Position numbers and translations under genes: made by a program. From positions 10,463,338 through 10,527,337 of the forward strand of contig NC_092028.1 in NCBI RefSeq assembly GCF_042242105.1: a stretch of DNA of 64,000 bases, written 5' to 3'. This stretch comes from Pempheris klunzingeri (taxonomy: Eukaryota; Chordata; Actinopteri; Acropomatiformes; Pempheridae). The notes under the pieces are model-generated. The model saw only the letters and a list, made by a program, of their open reading frames with translations. It searched no databases and was not told the DNA's origin. Shown piece after piece: positions 1-16,600 of the stretch (within the stretch, counting starts at the first letter, position 1; every line of letters starts with the position of its first letter).

Positions 1-3000
1 TCTGTGTGTTGCAGTCATATTTGAATAGCAGATTCTGCTCTGCATTCAGCTCTTTAATGACCCCACAGTGTGCAGTAAACTGTGCCCTGGAATTGTCGGA
101 ACCACCCTGAACCAGCTAACCCTGAGAACATATTTCAAGGTTTTGTATTTTAATACTTGTGCACACAACACTTGACAGATCAGACAATTTCACAACTGTT
201 TCAAGTGATCCTCTATGACTCTGGTTTTTCCTGTACAGATCAGCAGCGTGACAAAGGGTCGATTGTTGAGCGTGCCACCCTATTGGTCCTCTTCAAGAGC
301 TGCACTGGCATGTGATTTGTTGACTTCTGTTTGGATCTAAAAAAACGTGTTATACTCCAGCCCCACCCCGTGATACACATAGTGGCGTGGCCCAACACCC
401 ACTAAGGTTTTACTCTGAAAAGGGATAGCATGATTCGTGGTATTTCCTCTTCTGAAATAAACCAAGAATTGGAAAAAGACCTGAAGAATTTTGACTCCAC
501 AGGCATATATACTGGTTGCACTCAGTAATTCTCAAGTTATGCGGTGTGCATAAGGTGAGAGGGAGTGCCGTTATACAGTACAAAGCTTGGCTTACCTCAC
601 TTGCAAGGTGGGGTCGTCACGCCCAGAAGTCAGGTCTGACCACATTCTCCCTTCTCACCTCTGTCTCTCTCTTGTGTTTTTCTGCGCTTTATATCATCTT
701 CAGATTGTGTTGAAGATGTATCATATGGTGTGTTTTTTAAATATAAAGTTAAATTGTGAAGGTCCTCATATGAGCAAATGCACCCCCCGTCCTTGTAGTG
801 TAGATTTTGATGAGATTAAAGAACTATATTCCAAAACTGAATTTCGGTGCACTGACATTCTTTCTATTTGGAATTGGGTGGGACACTTAGGATGTTAAAT
901 AGTACGATCATTTTGCAGTGTCTTAAATTCAAACTGATGAACGTGAGCACACTCAATCATGTCAGCCATTTTAAATGGTAAGATGGGAGGTATATTTACT
1001 GTGGAGTTTAATGGTGTTGTCATGGAAATCAGTGATGAGCATAAGAAGCAGAAACCTGTGTTACCATGGCAGAGGCGTCATGTAGTTCAACATTTCAGCT
1101 ATGTTTATCATCCCAGCTTTCTGAGTCCCTTTGTCTGCGTATGAAAAAGGTTATTTTCCATGACAACCACACAGTATTCCTCTTTGCTTTCAATAAAGGA
1201 GAAGCGCCTTGGTTTTGTTCATGAGATGAATGTCAGATAATAGTGTTTTTTGTATGTGTGTGTGTGTGTGTGTATGTTTGTAACCTCATGACCCCAACTG
1301 TGGCGACACAAGTAGCGTTGCTATAAACTCAAGCAGGCTTTCAAGGCCGAGGTATTGGCCGGTAAATTATTTCTGAAGCCTGTCACTATCTGCTTGCTCA
1401 TACCTGAGGTTGAGGCAGCATGACACAATACTGAGCAGATACTCTGCTGAGCCTTTGACTCAGACTTCTTTTGGTGTATCGGCATATTTTTACACTCACC
1501 AGAAGCAAACAAATGACCTCAGTCTCCCAGTCCGCACCCAGAGTATTTTTGTCTATCTCTACCTACGTGTGTGTATCTGACTTCCCTGCCAGACTTTTCT
1601 TAGTGTACTCATGCACACTCATATTCTTGTATTTATATCTTTATTATTGTTTGTATTTAATCCTTTAGAGCCTTACAATGTAGCTCCCCTCTATCAGCTA
1701 AGGAGGACCATCTGAGCTTTTTATATAAGATGCAATGGTGAGTGAGGAATTTATCACCTATGATAAAGTACAGGGCGCAAGAGGCAAGAGGCAAGAGGCA
1801 AGAGGCAAGAGGCAAGAGGCTTCAAGCTGATGGGTGAGGCGATATAATCAAGAGCATACACTTTGCAATGGTTTTCCAAAAGCATGGGTATTCAACCAGA
1901 TTCCTAAATACTCTAAAGAGTATGGATAGGCTGCATACTCTTACATGACCTTGAGAATAACATACATTTTATTTGGTCAGAATTTAAATTAAGCTTATGC
2001 TTGGCAAGAGACATCTGAAATGTATCATATTCTTCGTTCTCAGTTTTTTGCGAGGTTCTAACTTTATTCCGATTTAAATGAATGAACGTAATGTTCTAAT
2101 TCTGAAAATCTTCTGAAGCTCCTCTTCAACATCTTCATATTTATTCACTTTTTTTTACATTGTTGTGTATTACTTTCAAACGGCACTTCAACTGCTTTCA
2201 CTTATTTCACCTCAAGGATTGTTTTATTGTTACGCTGGCAGACCAACTACTGTCAGATCTTTTATTTTACGTGAGATTTTAACTGCTATCAGGGCTTATC
2301 TACCAGCTGACTGTTCTACTGCTTACATGAAACACACTTCAACTGCCTTCATCGACTTCCACTTCCACCCCTTACACGCTAACTGATATTTCAACTGCAT
2401 TCATATTTTACTCTTCAGCCGAGCATTCAGCTTCTTCTTGCCGTTAGACCTTAATAACATTTTAACTGCTTTCACCACTTACACAGTGATTGATTGAGCG
2501 TGAAATGCTTACACTTCAACTAACAAACACACTTACATTCTCCTTTATGTGCAGCTTTTACTTGTTTTTCAAGTATCATTGCTGAGAACTGAACAACAGT
2601 TGTTTTTTTCCCCTGTTATTTATGGCCTCTAGTTGTGAACAGTTGTCTCCACCCAAAACCTTTAACAACAGCTTTAAAATCAAACCACTGAAACTATAAA
2701 ATCTACTTAAAAGCTGTTTTTGTGTGCTTTTGCTGAGCTTTGTTATGAATTATTATTTTTTAATTCTGTATCAATTTTGAATGTGTACAACAGAGAAAGA
2801 TTCTCAAATACGAGCCTGATGTAAGACACCACTCTTTGGCCTAGTTCTCTCCTTTAGAACAACAGTATTTAAAAAATAAATCATTCTTCCTCTATTAGCA
2901 CGTCTCATATTAAGGGAATATTTTCACTTATTAGATAAAGTTAGCGATGGGGCCTGCGCAGGAATTCAAGAACAATTTTTTAATCAGTGAGTTATACAAG

Positions 3001-3780
3001 CAAATGTCACTATATGTTATTATAATGTTATGTGATGTGATATTAGAAGATAAAGCCTTAAGGCTGTTCTTCCTCCAAAACTAGAAACTAATGCATGTGA
3101 TGCCCTCAAGAGGCAGATGACTTTGAGTCATTGGAATCATTAGGACCATGTAAATCGCCACCAATAATGATAATTAATAATCTTGCAACAGTGAGAAATA
3201 CCTTCTCCTCCTCCTCTCCACCCCCACCAAATCCCTCTCTCACTGCCTTCATGTCTCGCTCTATCTTCCTCCCTCTTTTTTTACTCTCCCTCTGTCCTTC
3301 TCCCTCCCTCTCTCTCACTCAAGCTCTGACTTGCACTCATTTGCCCCCACCTCTTTCTCCCTCGCAACCAACAACATTCCTTCATCCTGAAACTCCTTCA
3401 GCTGTAACAAAAGCGGGAAAAGGTGGAGGGCAGTGATCAGGAAGAAAAACGACATTGTCGCTTGTGCGTGTGTGGTTATACGTCCCAGTTTGGCAGTTTG
3501 TTTATATATACAACAGCAACGACGTGATTGTGATCAGACTGGCCATGCTGTTGCCATGGTCACATGCGTAGAGTGGTTGTCAATAATGTCCGATGTTATG
3601 GGAGTTCCTCTCTCAGACATCAGTGAGTCATCAGCTGGGAGAAAATCACCACCATCAGCTGAATGACAAAGACATGAGACACCAAAAACAAAAGGAAAAA
3701 TGTGTCAACTGCCCACAAAAGTTGTAGAAAAAATGGTTGTTTTGAGCCTTTGCATGTTTGTGATGTAGCCAGAAAAAAAT
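1..3780. other. 5' flank, no recognised gene
   Basis: No open reading frame resembles a known protein on either strand. AATAAA signals on the plus strand near 456 and 1192 could be 3' ends of a plus-strand gene lying to the left, but no coding exon supports this. The stretch holds a (TG)n run at 1255-1274, a short minisatellite at 1778-1820, a degenerate interspersed motif at 2185-2520 and pyrimidine-rich DNA at 3200-3350. Confidence 0.5.
1778..1820. repeat. 7-bp minisatellite (GAGGCAA)n
   Basis: About six perfect head-to-tail copies of the heptamer GAGGCAA, seen directly. Confidence 0.95.
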
Positions 3781-3794
3781 GTCTGTGACAGGAA

Positions 3795-3879
3795 CCAATA
3801 GGCAGAGTAGGAGGGGGTAGGGGCAGAGATTATGTGATCAAGCAAGTGAGAGGCTTGTCTGGGGTGTGGACTTAAAAAG
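3795..3879 (+). promoter_or_regulatory. candidate emp1 core promoter elements
   Basis: A CCAAT box at 3795-3799 and a TATA-like TTAAAAAG at 3872-3879 lie just upstream of a candidate first exon that ends in a consensus GTAAGT donor. The spacing suits a TATA-containing promoter with transcription starting near 3.90 kb. This is inferred from motifs only. Confidence 0.3.
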
Positions 3880-3899
3880 AGGGCAGGGTAAAAGTGGGC

Positions 3900-4002
3900 G
3901 GATGGCTAGTTTTAGTGTTTGTGCATTTAGACACTGAGTCTGAAATTAGTATCCTTTAGAGGAGCGGGAATTAGACTGGAAGAGACGCGGGGCCATCAAA
4001 CA
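3900..4002 (+). other. emp1: candidate emp1 5'UTR exon 1
   Basis: The stretch ends in a strong donor (CA|GTAAGT, intron starting at 4003) and follows CCAAT and TATA-like motifs. EMP/PMP22-family genes usually have a non-coding first exon and the start codon in exon 2, which fits the coding exon that opens at 5742. The 5' edge is a guess. Confidence 0.3.
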
Positions 4003-5450
4003 GTAAGTCAAAGATTCTTCTCCTGCTTTTTGAATCCCTCTTCTTACTTCTCTGAGGCTGTTTCAGAAATATACATCTGTGGTATTTACTGTCTTCTATT
4101 TTTATGTAAGAAAAGCAAATGATGATGAGGAATAGAGTAAACACAGGTGCCTGTGTGCACCTCCCACAAGCCTGTTCACCTTCGCAGGCAACTTCGCTGT
4201 TCAAGTACAGTAACTCCATCATTAATTTACAGATGAGGCTGCTTTCCAGATGTGTTCAGCTCCTGAAGTGACTACTTTGAATGTCTTTTTTATTTTTTTC
4301 CAAAGAATGGTACAAAACTACTTTCCTCAAATCTATACTCAACCATACATACTGAATGGAAAATACGTCACATCCATGCCAGACCTAAACAGTTGACATG
4401 TCCTGTTTTCAGGGGAGGTTTTGGAAGATATTTGTTCCACAAGAGTGCTTTAAATTAAAGCATCCAACTGTTGAGCATTTAATAATTTATCCTCAGCCAG
4501 AAGTTGTTCATTAAAGTTTAGTATCTGGCAGGAGGCAACTGAACACTGGCACTCAGGCAGAAACTCTACAAATATTCAAAAAATAAATCTTTTCCTTCAT
4601 TGTGGCTGTCTGAAGCAGATGAAATATTGATGAAGATGTGTCGTGCCATGATCGCATGTGCACCAGCGTGCGCTCTGGGTCTGTAGATATGCGCGTGGTA
4701 GCGTGTGAGACAGAGAGGGAGAGCTGGCGAGCGCACGAGCATGTGTGTGTGTGGACCCAGCCCTTGACCACTCCTTTACCGGGGAGAGAACCAGCGCATT
4801 CCAGATGTGCCTCTTCCTCTGTTCACACCCAGTGCAGCCTCCACGCTGGATACAGACACACATAGTTCACATAGTAAGAGTGAAAACACTCATCAAACCT
4901 GTGCTATCTGTGGGCAAAGTCACCTGGAGAGGGACCAGTGAAGGGCGGCTAGAAGAAGTGGAAAAGAGAGGTTGTTTTGAATACGTCCTTACTGCGCTCT
5001 TTAGGCCACGGTGTGTGATAATGTGTTGTAATTTGAACAAAGGAGATTGGGCGTGGGACATCTGGGTGGGGGAGTAGCAGGTACTCTCTACAGTTATTCT
5101 AAGGAGTGGCAGGTTTGTTGGAAGCAGGAGACAAGTCCAAACTCATCTGCGTCTGAGTGCCCTCCTTCACCAACAGTACAGTATCTGTTTGCCCAGAGAT
5201 AAACTGATTTAGTTTACTGGCCTCTGTCTGCACACACACACTCACACATCAGCACCTCTGCTCTCTGTTCGTCTTCTCTCTGATTTTTGAAAGAAACCTT
5301 ATCTTGCTGTCTATTTGCAGGCATTTCACTGGGAGTGTGTTAGCTGTAACTCAAAGTAATTAGAAGTTGTGAAGCCACGCCCTGAGTGGGTGCCAGGTTT
5401 TGGCTTTGCTTTGCTGCTCTGACTGAGTGTGTTTATGAGTGTGTGTGGTA

Positions 5451-5492
<42 letters not shown>

Positions 5493-5751
5493 CATGCTTG
5501 GAGCTGTCATTAATGGCTGCCTTTCTGAGAGGCAGGAATTACAGAGCCTTTGTTATAGGCTATATTTGATTCTTTCAGCTCATATTAGCTGCCAGTCTGG
5601 TGTGAGTGTGTGTGTGTGTGTGTGAGTGTGTGTGTGTCTTTTTTCATTAGGTTGATTATGAATTAACCCTCCGCTTATATTCATCCTGCATAATAAAGGA
5701 ACAGTGTAACAAGTTTTCCCCTCGTGCCTTTCTCTCCCCAGCGCAGTCATC

Positions 5752-5829
5752 ATGCTGATTCTTCTCGCTGCCATCTTTGCCATTCACATCATCGGCATCA
5801 TCCTGCTCCTGGTGGCCACCATTGACAAT
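5752..5829 (+). CDS. emp1: emp1 coding exon 1 (start codon, first helix)
   Basis: 26 codons from ATG to ATTGACAAT, then the donor GTAAGT. The acceptor CTCTCCCCAG ends at 5741, leaving 10 nt of 5'UTR in the exon. This is the first ATG of the exon and gives the family's MLxLLA start. Confidence 0.92.
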
Positions 5830-8109
5830 GTAAGTATTTAAATTTGTGCTGTAATCATGCGAGTTTTATTTCCTCACACCATTACAGAGCATCACATCCT
5901 TAAAGACTCCATGCAACCTGAAGGCGTAATTCCTCCAGCATACTCCCTAACTTCCTCCCTAGTTTGAGTGTTGTAGAGTTACATGAATCTCCCAGTACGC
6001 TGACAGACGGCAAAGAGTCAATACTGATGAATGATTGGCTGCTCACCTCTCTTTCATCACTCGAGGCCACTTATTCATTCTCCGTCAGTGGTCCACTGTT
6101 CTTGTCAGGGCCACATATTTGGCGTGTCTGGGTGACAGATGGGTCGGCCACGGTATCGTCACCCGGTGCCACTGAGTGCATCTTTGTGTGTGTGTGTGTG
6201 TGTGTGTGTGTGAGCAGGCAAGGTGTCTGGCAGACGGCGTACATACACATGTAAATATGTGAGATTCTCTCAGTGAGACTGGAGGAATGCCACACTGACA
6301 GGAGGATATGTGCCGCATTCTTCCATCTGATTGTCATCCTCTTACCTGCACCTTCCCTCAGATACATTTCAGAACACAGAGTGAACACTACTCTGGCTCT
6401 ACAGCTATGTTTACCCACACTCCTGCTTTGAATTCTCCCCTTTCTTTCTCCCTCCTCTAGTATTGATTCATTCATTTTCCTTTAGCACGCAGGAACGCTG
6501 TCTATATTTATGCAACCATTGCAACAAAGTTTGATTTGAAATGTAAAATGTTTTTCTCTCTGCTCTCTCTGCTTTCTTCTCAGGCCTGGTGGATGACAGA
6601 CACCATTTCCACTGATGTGTGGGCCCGGTGGATACAGCAAGGCGAAGTGTGGAACTACACAGAGCTCCCCACAGGCTCTCACTACCCACAGGGTAAGCCA
6701 GACACACTGTCCACGCTGCAAAGAGGTTTTCTATGACACACAACATTTGCTCAGTCATCTTTACTTCTCAATAGAATAAAGATGTGTGAATGAATAAAAA
6801 TCCTACAATATTCCAGTGGTTGATATATCTGCTATTAGTTAAGGCCCCGGAAAACGTGGCTTCAAACCTCCATTTACATGTGAGTGGTTTGTTTGGTATG
6901 TGGTTTGATTGATTGATAGTAACCAAACAACCCACCAGCTTTCATCAGATTCTTGGCACTAAATCCTGATTGGTGCATGGAAATACATGACATCACTTCT
7001 TCCATAGTTCCAAAGAAACGCAGAAATCACTTGTGAAATACCTGAACCTACTTAAGTAGAGAATAGTGTGTTCATGTAGGATCCCTTCACTCATAGGTCT
7101 TCAGGGACTTTGAAGACTTTTGTCAAACAAACCATCTTATTGATAGCTTGATTTATGACTGAACTGAGCTGCATTCATTTCAAACCTTCAAGTGATATGA
7201 AAAAAAGTCTTATATTGTACAAACTTGTAGCAGCAATATCATTTTATAGCACTATTTCTGCTGCCATCCTTCCAGAATGCACATCATTTTGCTGTAATCT
7301 TTTCGCCTTGCAAATGAGGACCAGTGTCATTCAAAATTATGCTGCAATTTAACACTAAAGGGATTGAAATTGTGTTGGAAAATTAAAAGCACTGACTTGT
7401 GTTTATGTCCTAAACCGTATCTATAGTTTGTGTATTGTGATTTATAACTTTAGACTTTCAAAGCATATAAAACGTTCGGTTTGTCATTACGTGGCGCCAT
7501 AGTCAGCATGTTTTAAAATCCTAAAATATTTTGGATGTTTGAACCAGATTTTTCATAAACACAGTGCCATTGTAACATTACTATTTCCTGGATGTGTCGG
7601 TGTGATGTTTAACACATATTTAGGATCACACACATGCACCTTCATTGTGTTGCCCCCTCTCTGGCTCCCCCTGCAGACTACCTCCAGGCAGTGCAGGCCA
7701 GCTCAGTGCTAGCCTGTATATTCTCCATCCTGGGCATCTTTGTGTTTGTGGCTCAGCTCTTCACCCTCAGCAAAGGACAGAGGTTCACCATCTCTGGCAT
7801 CTTTCAGCTCCTCGCATGTGAGTATTTCTTTTTACTTTTTTCAGTCTTGTTTCATTTCTTTCTCTCTCTGTATCTTCACCACTGTTCATCCCCCTCTCTC
7901 TGTCGCCATTCTCTGCCCTCACTGATCTCCATGTGTGCTTCCCTCCAGGCCTGTGCATCATGATCGCGGCTTCCATCTACACAGACCGCTTCCACCTCGA
8001 TGAGAAGAATGGTTGGTACGGTCACTGCTACATCCTGGCGTGGATCTCCTTCGCTCTCACGTTCATCTCCTCCATCACTTACTTTGTGCTACGCAAGAAA
8101 ACTGCATGA
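5752..8109 (+). CDS. emp1: epithelial membrane protein 1-like (EMP/PMP22 family), four coding exons
   Basis: Coding exons 5752-5829, 6584-6692, 7677-7817 and 7949-8109 join with GT..AG introns and matching phases (0, 1, 1) into 162 aa, the usual EMP length. Four hydrophobic helices lie near residues 2-24, 70-92, 101-121 and 134-157. Family signatures are the N-terminal [13 protein letters not shown], the loop [17 protein letters not shown] and the C-terminal LRKK. One N-glycosylation sequon (NYT) is in the first loop. EMP proteins are plasma-membrane tetraspans that affect adhesion, proliferation and integrin trafficking. Helix 3 resembles EMP2, but linkage to gsg1 and grin2b is that of human EMP1, so the symbol rests mainly on synteny; EMP2 is the alternative. 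The odd feature is that the two first-loop cysteines expected in the family are both tryptophan. gsg1 lies tail to tail downstream. Confidence 0.85.
6584..6692 (+). CDS. emp1: emp1 coding exon 2 (first extracellular loop)
   Basis: Acceptor CTTCTCAG, donor G|GTAAGC, phase 0 in and 1 out. It encodes 36 residues starting AWWMTD, with NYT glycosylation and no cysteine at all. EMP relatives have a W..C(n)C pattern here. Confidence 0.92.
7677..7817 (+). CDS. emp1: emp1 coding exon 3 (helices 2 and 3)
   Basis: Acceptor CCCCCTGCAG, donor T|GTGAGT. It encodes [15 protein letters not shown] through GIFQLLA, with helix 2, a short basic cytoplasmic loop (KGQRF) and the start of helix 3. Confidence 0.93.
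7949..8109 (+). CDS. emp1: emp1 coding exon 4 (helices 3-4 and stop)
   Basis: Acceptor TTCCCTCCAG. It encodes [15 protein letters not shown], the second loop, helix 4 and the C-terminal RKKTA, then TGA at 8107-8109. Confidence 0.93.
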
Positions 8110-9100
8110 GAAGGACACTAGAGCTAGATCCAACCAATCCAACCCCAAAACCTTCGGCTGGATCTACTCTTTCAGCTAAAGTCTGGTGGATTAGTGTTTA
8201 TATTTGCCTCTTTTGGACATCAGATTTGAGCTGCTAGTGTACATTCAGCAACAGATATGACAGATCTGTTGATCCTCTCAAATACATACAAGTGTTTAAT
8301 TGAGTCTGATATGGAGTGTTTTGGATATTACTGCAGTAAAGGGCAACCTCAATCAATCACATTAGTATTTGAGAGTGTTTTCAACCCAGTGTTCGGGCTG
8401 GCTGGCATCTAAGGATTAAGAATATTTTTGTTGTTAACTGAACAAACTTTGCCTTAATGTGTATAAGATGCTATGATAAATTAAGATCTATCAATATTTA
8501 GAGCTTATAAGCAAGTTGAAGATTAAAATCTGTCGGTGTTTTTTTTTTTTGGTAATGTACTAAATGAAAACGGGGAGAGTTTATGATTCCATATATCTTC
8601 TCTGGTCGTACCTTATATAATGCACCATTAATTAGACAGAGTAATGTAATGGTTGAACAGGCAAAGCTGTGCCTGTGTGAAGTCTCGAAAGTCTACAAAA
8701 ATCCTTTGGTATGTAACCTGTTGCAGATCTGTGTGTGATCTAATGATGAGACTATACGATTATATAAAGTGTCAAATCAATAAGTTGAGTTCTTTTGTTA
8801 TTATTTGTGATTAGAGAAGAAAAGAAACCAGATAAAGCATAGAATGCCAAATCATATTTGTACTCAACATTGTGATGGCTGAAAGAAATTATTTTACTGT
8901 TTGGCCCATTCTAAATGCACCAAAACAACTTTTTTTTTTTTTTTTTTAGAGATTTTAATATATCACAAGATATATAACACTTTCACAGTCAGCTGTTTCC
9001 ACCAGGTGTGACAAAAGGCAACTGCCTTGACTCTACAAGCGTGATATATAATATGTAAATATGTTTAGATTCCCATAATGATCTGTATGTCTAATGCTGT

Positions 9101-9106
9101 TTTATT
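9101..9106 (-). terminator. candidate gsg1 poly(A) signal AATAAA
   Basis: TTTATT on the plus strand reads AATAAA on the minus strand, about 400 nt after the gsg1 stop at 9500-9502. It lies to the left of the emp1 signal at 9145, so the convergent transcripts would overlap by several tens of bases. Confidence 0.35.
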
Positions 9107-9144
9107 TTTTGCTAGTTATTTCTCATTATGACAATTTTTACAAC

Positions 9145-9150
9145 ATTAAA
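9145..9150 (+). terminator. candidate emp1 poly(A) signal ATTAAA
   Basis: The commonest AATAAA variant, about 1.04 kb after the emp1 stop, followed by an A/T-rich stretch. Confidence 0.35.
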
Positions 9151-9499
9151 ACTTGATTTTCAACAAATGATCAAAGAAATATTTTGTTTTTTCTCTATTT
9201 GTCATGATGAGGAGTAAAGAGTAGTTGTAAATTTGTTTAGTTCTGCTCAAGTGGTCACTTCAAATCAAGGTATCTATAAACTACAAATGTTTCGATATAT
9301 ACAAAAAAATTAAGACTTTTAAAAAGAAATAATACAGTATATGAAGCATTTCTGTTTATGCTCAGTTTACAAAACAATGGTTATTAGCGTCGTCTGTATT
9401 TAGACCTTCTGTATTCTAACTTAGTGACCATAACAAACATTAAAATGAATTGCCGTGATAGGCAGAGGTCCTCCAGTCACACAGAGGCTCCAGTCTGGT

Positions 9500-14538
<5,039 letters not shown>

Positions 14539-14702
14539 GGAGGGATTAAATGACAGCTTGCGCTGGTGGAGGAATAGTGAGGATGGAGGGAGACATGCAA
14601 AAATGTAAAAAAGAAGTTATGGGCTACTTCACTCTAGTAGCAAAAAGTTACTTGTCAGCATATGTTAAATGTCTGACAAGTTTTTCATTGTTCATCTACT
14701 CT

Positions 14703-14747
14703 ACTTTAAGTACATCTCCACTCTCGGAGTGGAGATGTACTTAAAGT
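14703..14747. repeat. perfect 45-bp palindrome
   Basis: Arms of 21 bp (14703-14723 and 14727-14747) are exact reverse complements separated by TCG. It lies in the putative first intron of gsg1, about 140 bp upstream of the acceptor. Confidence 0.97.
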
Positions 14748-15095
14748 TACTGAAAATATCACCAGCATGTTATTAATCTCCAAAGAGAAGCAGCTCTGCC
14801 CAATTGCTTGAGATGATTAGTGAGGTGTTTGAAAGAGAAGGTGCGGGGGAGCCAATGGTTTTACATGACTAATCACATTTACAGAATAAAAAGACTGCGA
14901 CAGAAAATCAGCACACTGCTCGTAATTGGTGGGAAGACAGACGGCTAAATCAGAGAAAAATAGAGGAAAATTGCAGTCGCCATGGAATCTCTCTGGCAGA
15001 CAGACGCTCAAACCAACACTGCAGAGCACTTGACGTCAAGCAGTGAATTATATTTGAACGAAGGGAGAAATAAAAAAAATAAAAAAAACACTCAC

Positions 15096-15250
15096 CTCCT
15101 TCAGCCTCTCTTGCTTTGTACTTGGTCCTCACCTCTCTCATCAAGTTAAGCGGGGAAGGTGAAAGAAACATCCGGCCCTGCTCCTCCACCCGTCTGCGCT
15201 CTTTAACAGACAGTGAGAGTGATGGAGGATTTTGGCCGTCACACTGACCT
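15096..15250 (-). other. gsg1: candidate gsg1 5'UTR exon 1
   Basis: The sequence ends in a strong donor (GGAG|GTGAGT, intron starting at 15095) and could splice to the acceptor before 14562. The joined frame has no ATG upstream of MM, so the exon would be non-coding. The 5' edge is a guess. Confidence 0.35.
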
Positions 15251-16600
15251 CTGAGAGCAGTGTGGCTGTCAGTCTTTATGATCCCAACTGTGAGCGTATC
15301 GCACACACACAAGCACACACACCGAGACACGCGCTCCTCTACTTTAATCCATCCGTATAAATCCAAAAGAGACAACTCTGTTCCATCTGTTTTCATTTTG
15401 ATTCCTAGACTCATTTTGATCTGTTTCATTCATCTCTCCTCCTCTTATCTGCCCCCGTTCCAGCGCTTTCTGCCCTGTAAAAGCATGCAGCACAAACTGT
15501 TTTGATGTGAAAATCAACATGACCTTGACACGGTGAATACATATGTCAGATGCACACTATTACAGCAGTACTTCGCAGTACCACATTTGTACGGCAATTT
15601 TCAGTGCCAATTGTTGGACTCCGAGAGGTGGTGACTATACAGTAGGGGGCTGTAGGAGCAGGCTATTTAATCACTGCAGTCAACCACAGTAACCTCAATG
15701 CAAAGGTTTTGTGCTGCTGCTAGACAATAATGTGTCACTCGTTGTTTAATATTGGTTTATTATATAGTAATGTATATTAATTGTATAAAATGATATATTG
15801 TTAGAATATTTTTTCATATAATTGAACTGTCCATTTTTAGATCAGTTTGGTTGGTGACATTATATATATTATTTCAATCATTTTTCCATTGCTGTTAGCT
15901 AACTATTTCAACTTTTATTCTTTGTATATACATGTAGATATTGTTATTTTATTTTCACATGAACTAAAAAAATACCCTTCTCTCTCCATCTAACCTGCAG
16001 TAACTGAAGAAGGGGGGGGGGAGTGAGAATCACTGCTGTATTATGAGCCACTGCAGCGAAATATATCAAATCTTGGTTCATAATATGGATATCATATAAA
16101 TGCTGTTATGTTGTTTAAATCTGCTTTCATCTTCCATGACCTTCTCCCTAAGCTAAGTCAGACATTTTGTTTGTAAGATTCCATTTTTACATTAAAGCTG
16201 CTCTAGTTACTTTAAGTCAAGAAGTCTTCACGGTGTGACACCTTCTTTTCAGACACTGATTGACGGAGACACAGAACCCTTGACCTGGCGCAAGTTTCTA
16301 GACTCGAGAGAGTGCATTCATAACTTGTTTTCTAAAGACAATCTGAAAACAGTCAGGGTGGGTTTGTGCACTCCCCTCGAACTGAAAAGACAGGAAGAAG
16401 AAACGAGGGAGAGATGAGGTGTGTGTGTGTGTGTGTGACAGAAATAGAGGCGGATAGCTTATGTATACCAGAACGCATGTGCAAAAAAAAAAGAAGAGAA
16501 GAGGAGGCAGAGTTTGGTAACAGTGGAAAGGAAAGCTGATTTGATCAGTGCAACAAAAGTGACAAAAATGTTTCAGAAATAAGAAGGGGGCGTACTTGAA
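15250..16600. other. intergenic between gsg1 and the tcf20 3' end
   Basis: No coding potential seen. Holds a G-run near 16011-16021, (GT)n at 16419-16437 and AT-rich DNA at 15720-15960. Confidence 0.45.

Larger units (their letters stand above)
8110..9170 (+). other. emp1: probable emp1 3'UTR
   Basis: AT-rich sequence after the stop. I see no AATAAA on the plus strand here; the best poly(A) signal is the variant ATTAAA at 9145-9150. The end is inferred. Confidence 0.45.

Noticed and set aside
2185..2520. CRISPR-like array
   Set aside because: Spacing is irregular, repeats are short and degenerate, there is no leader or cas gene, and the genome is vertebrate.
5386..6475. ORFs encoding alternating Val-Cys or Thr-His
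   Set aside because: They are translations of (TG)n/(CA)n microsatellites in emp1 introns.
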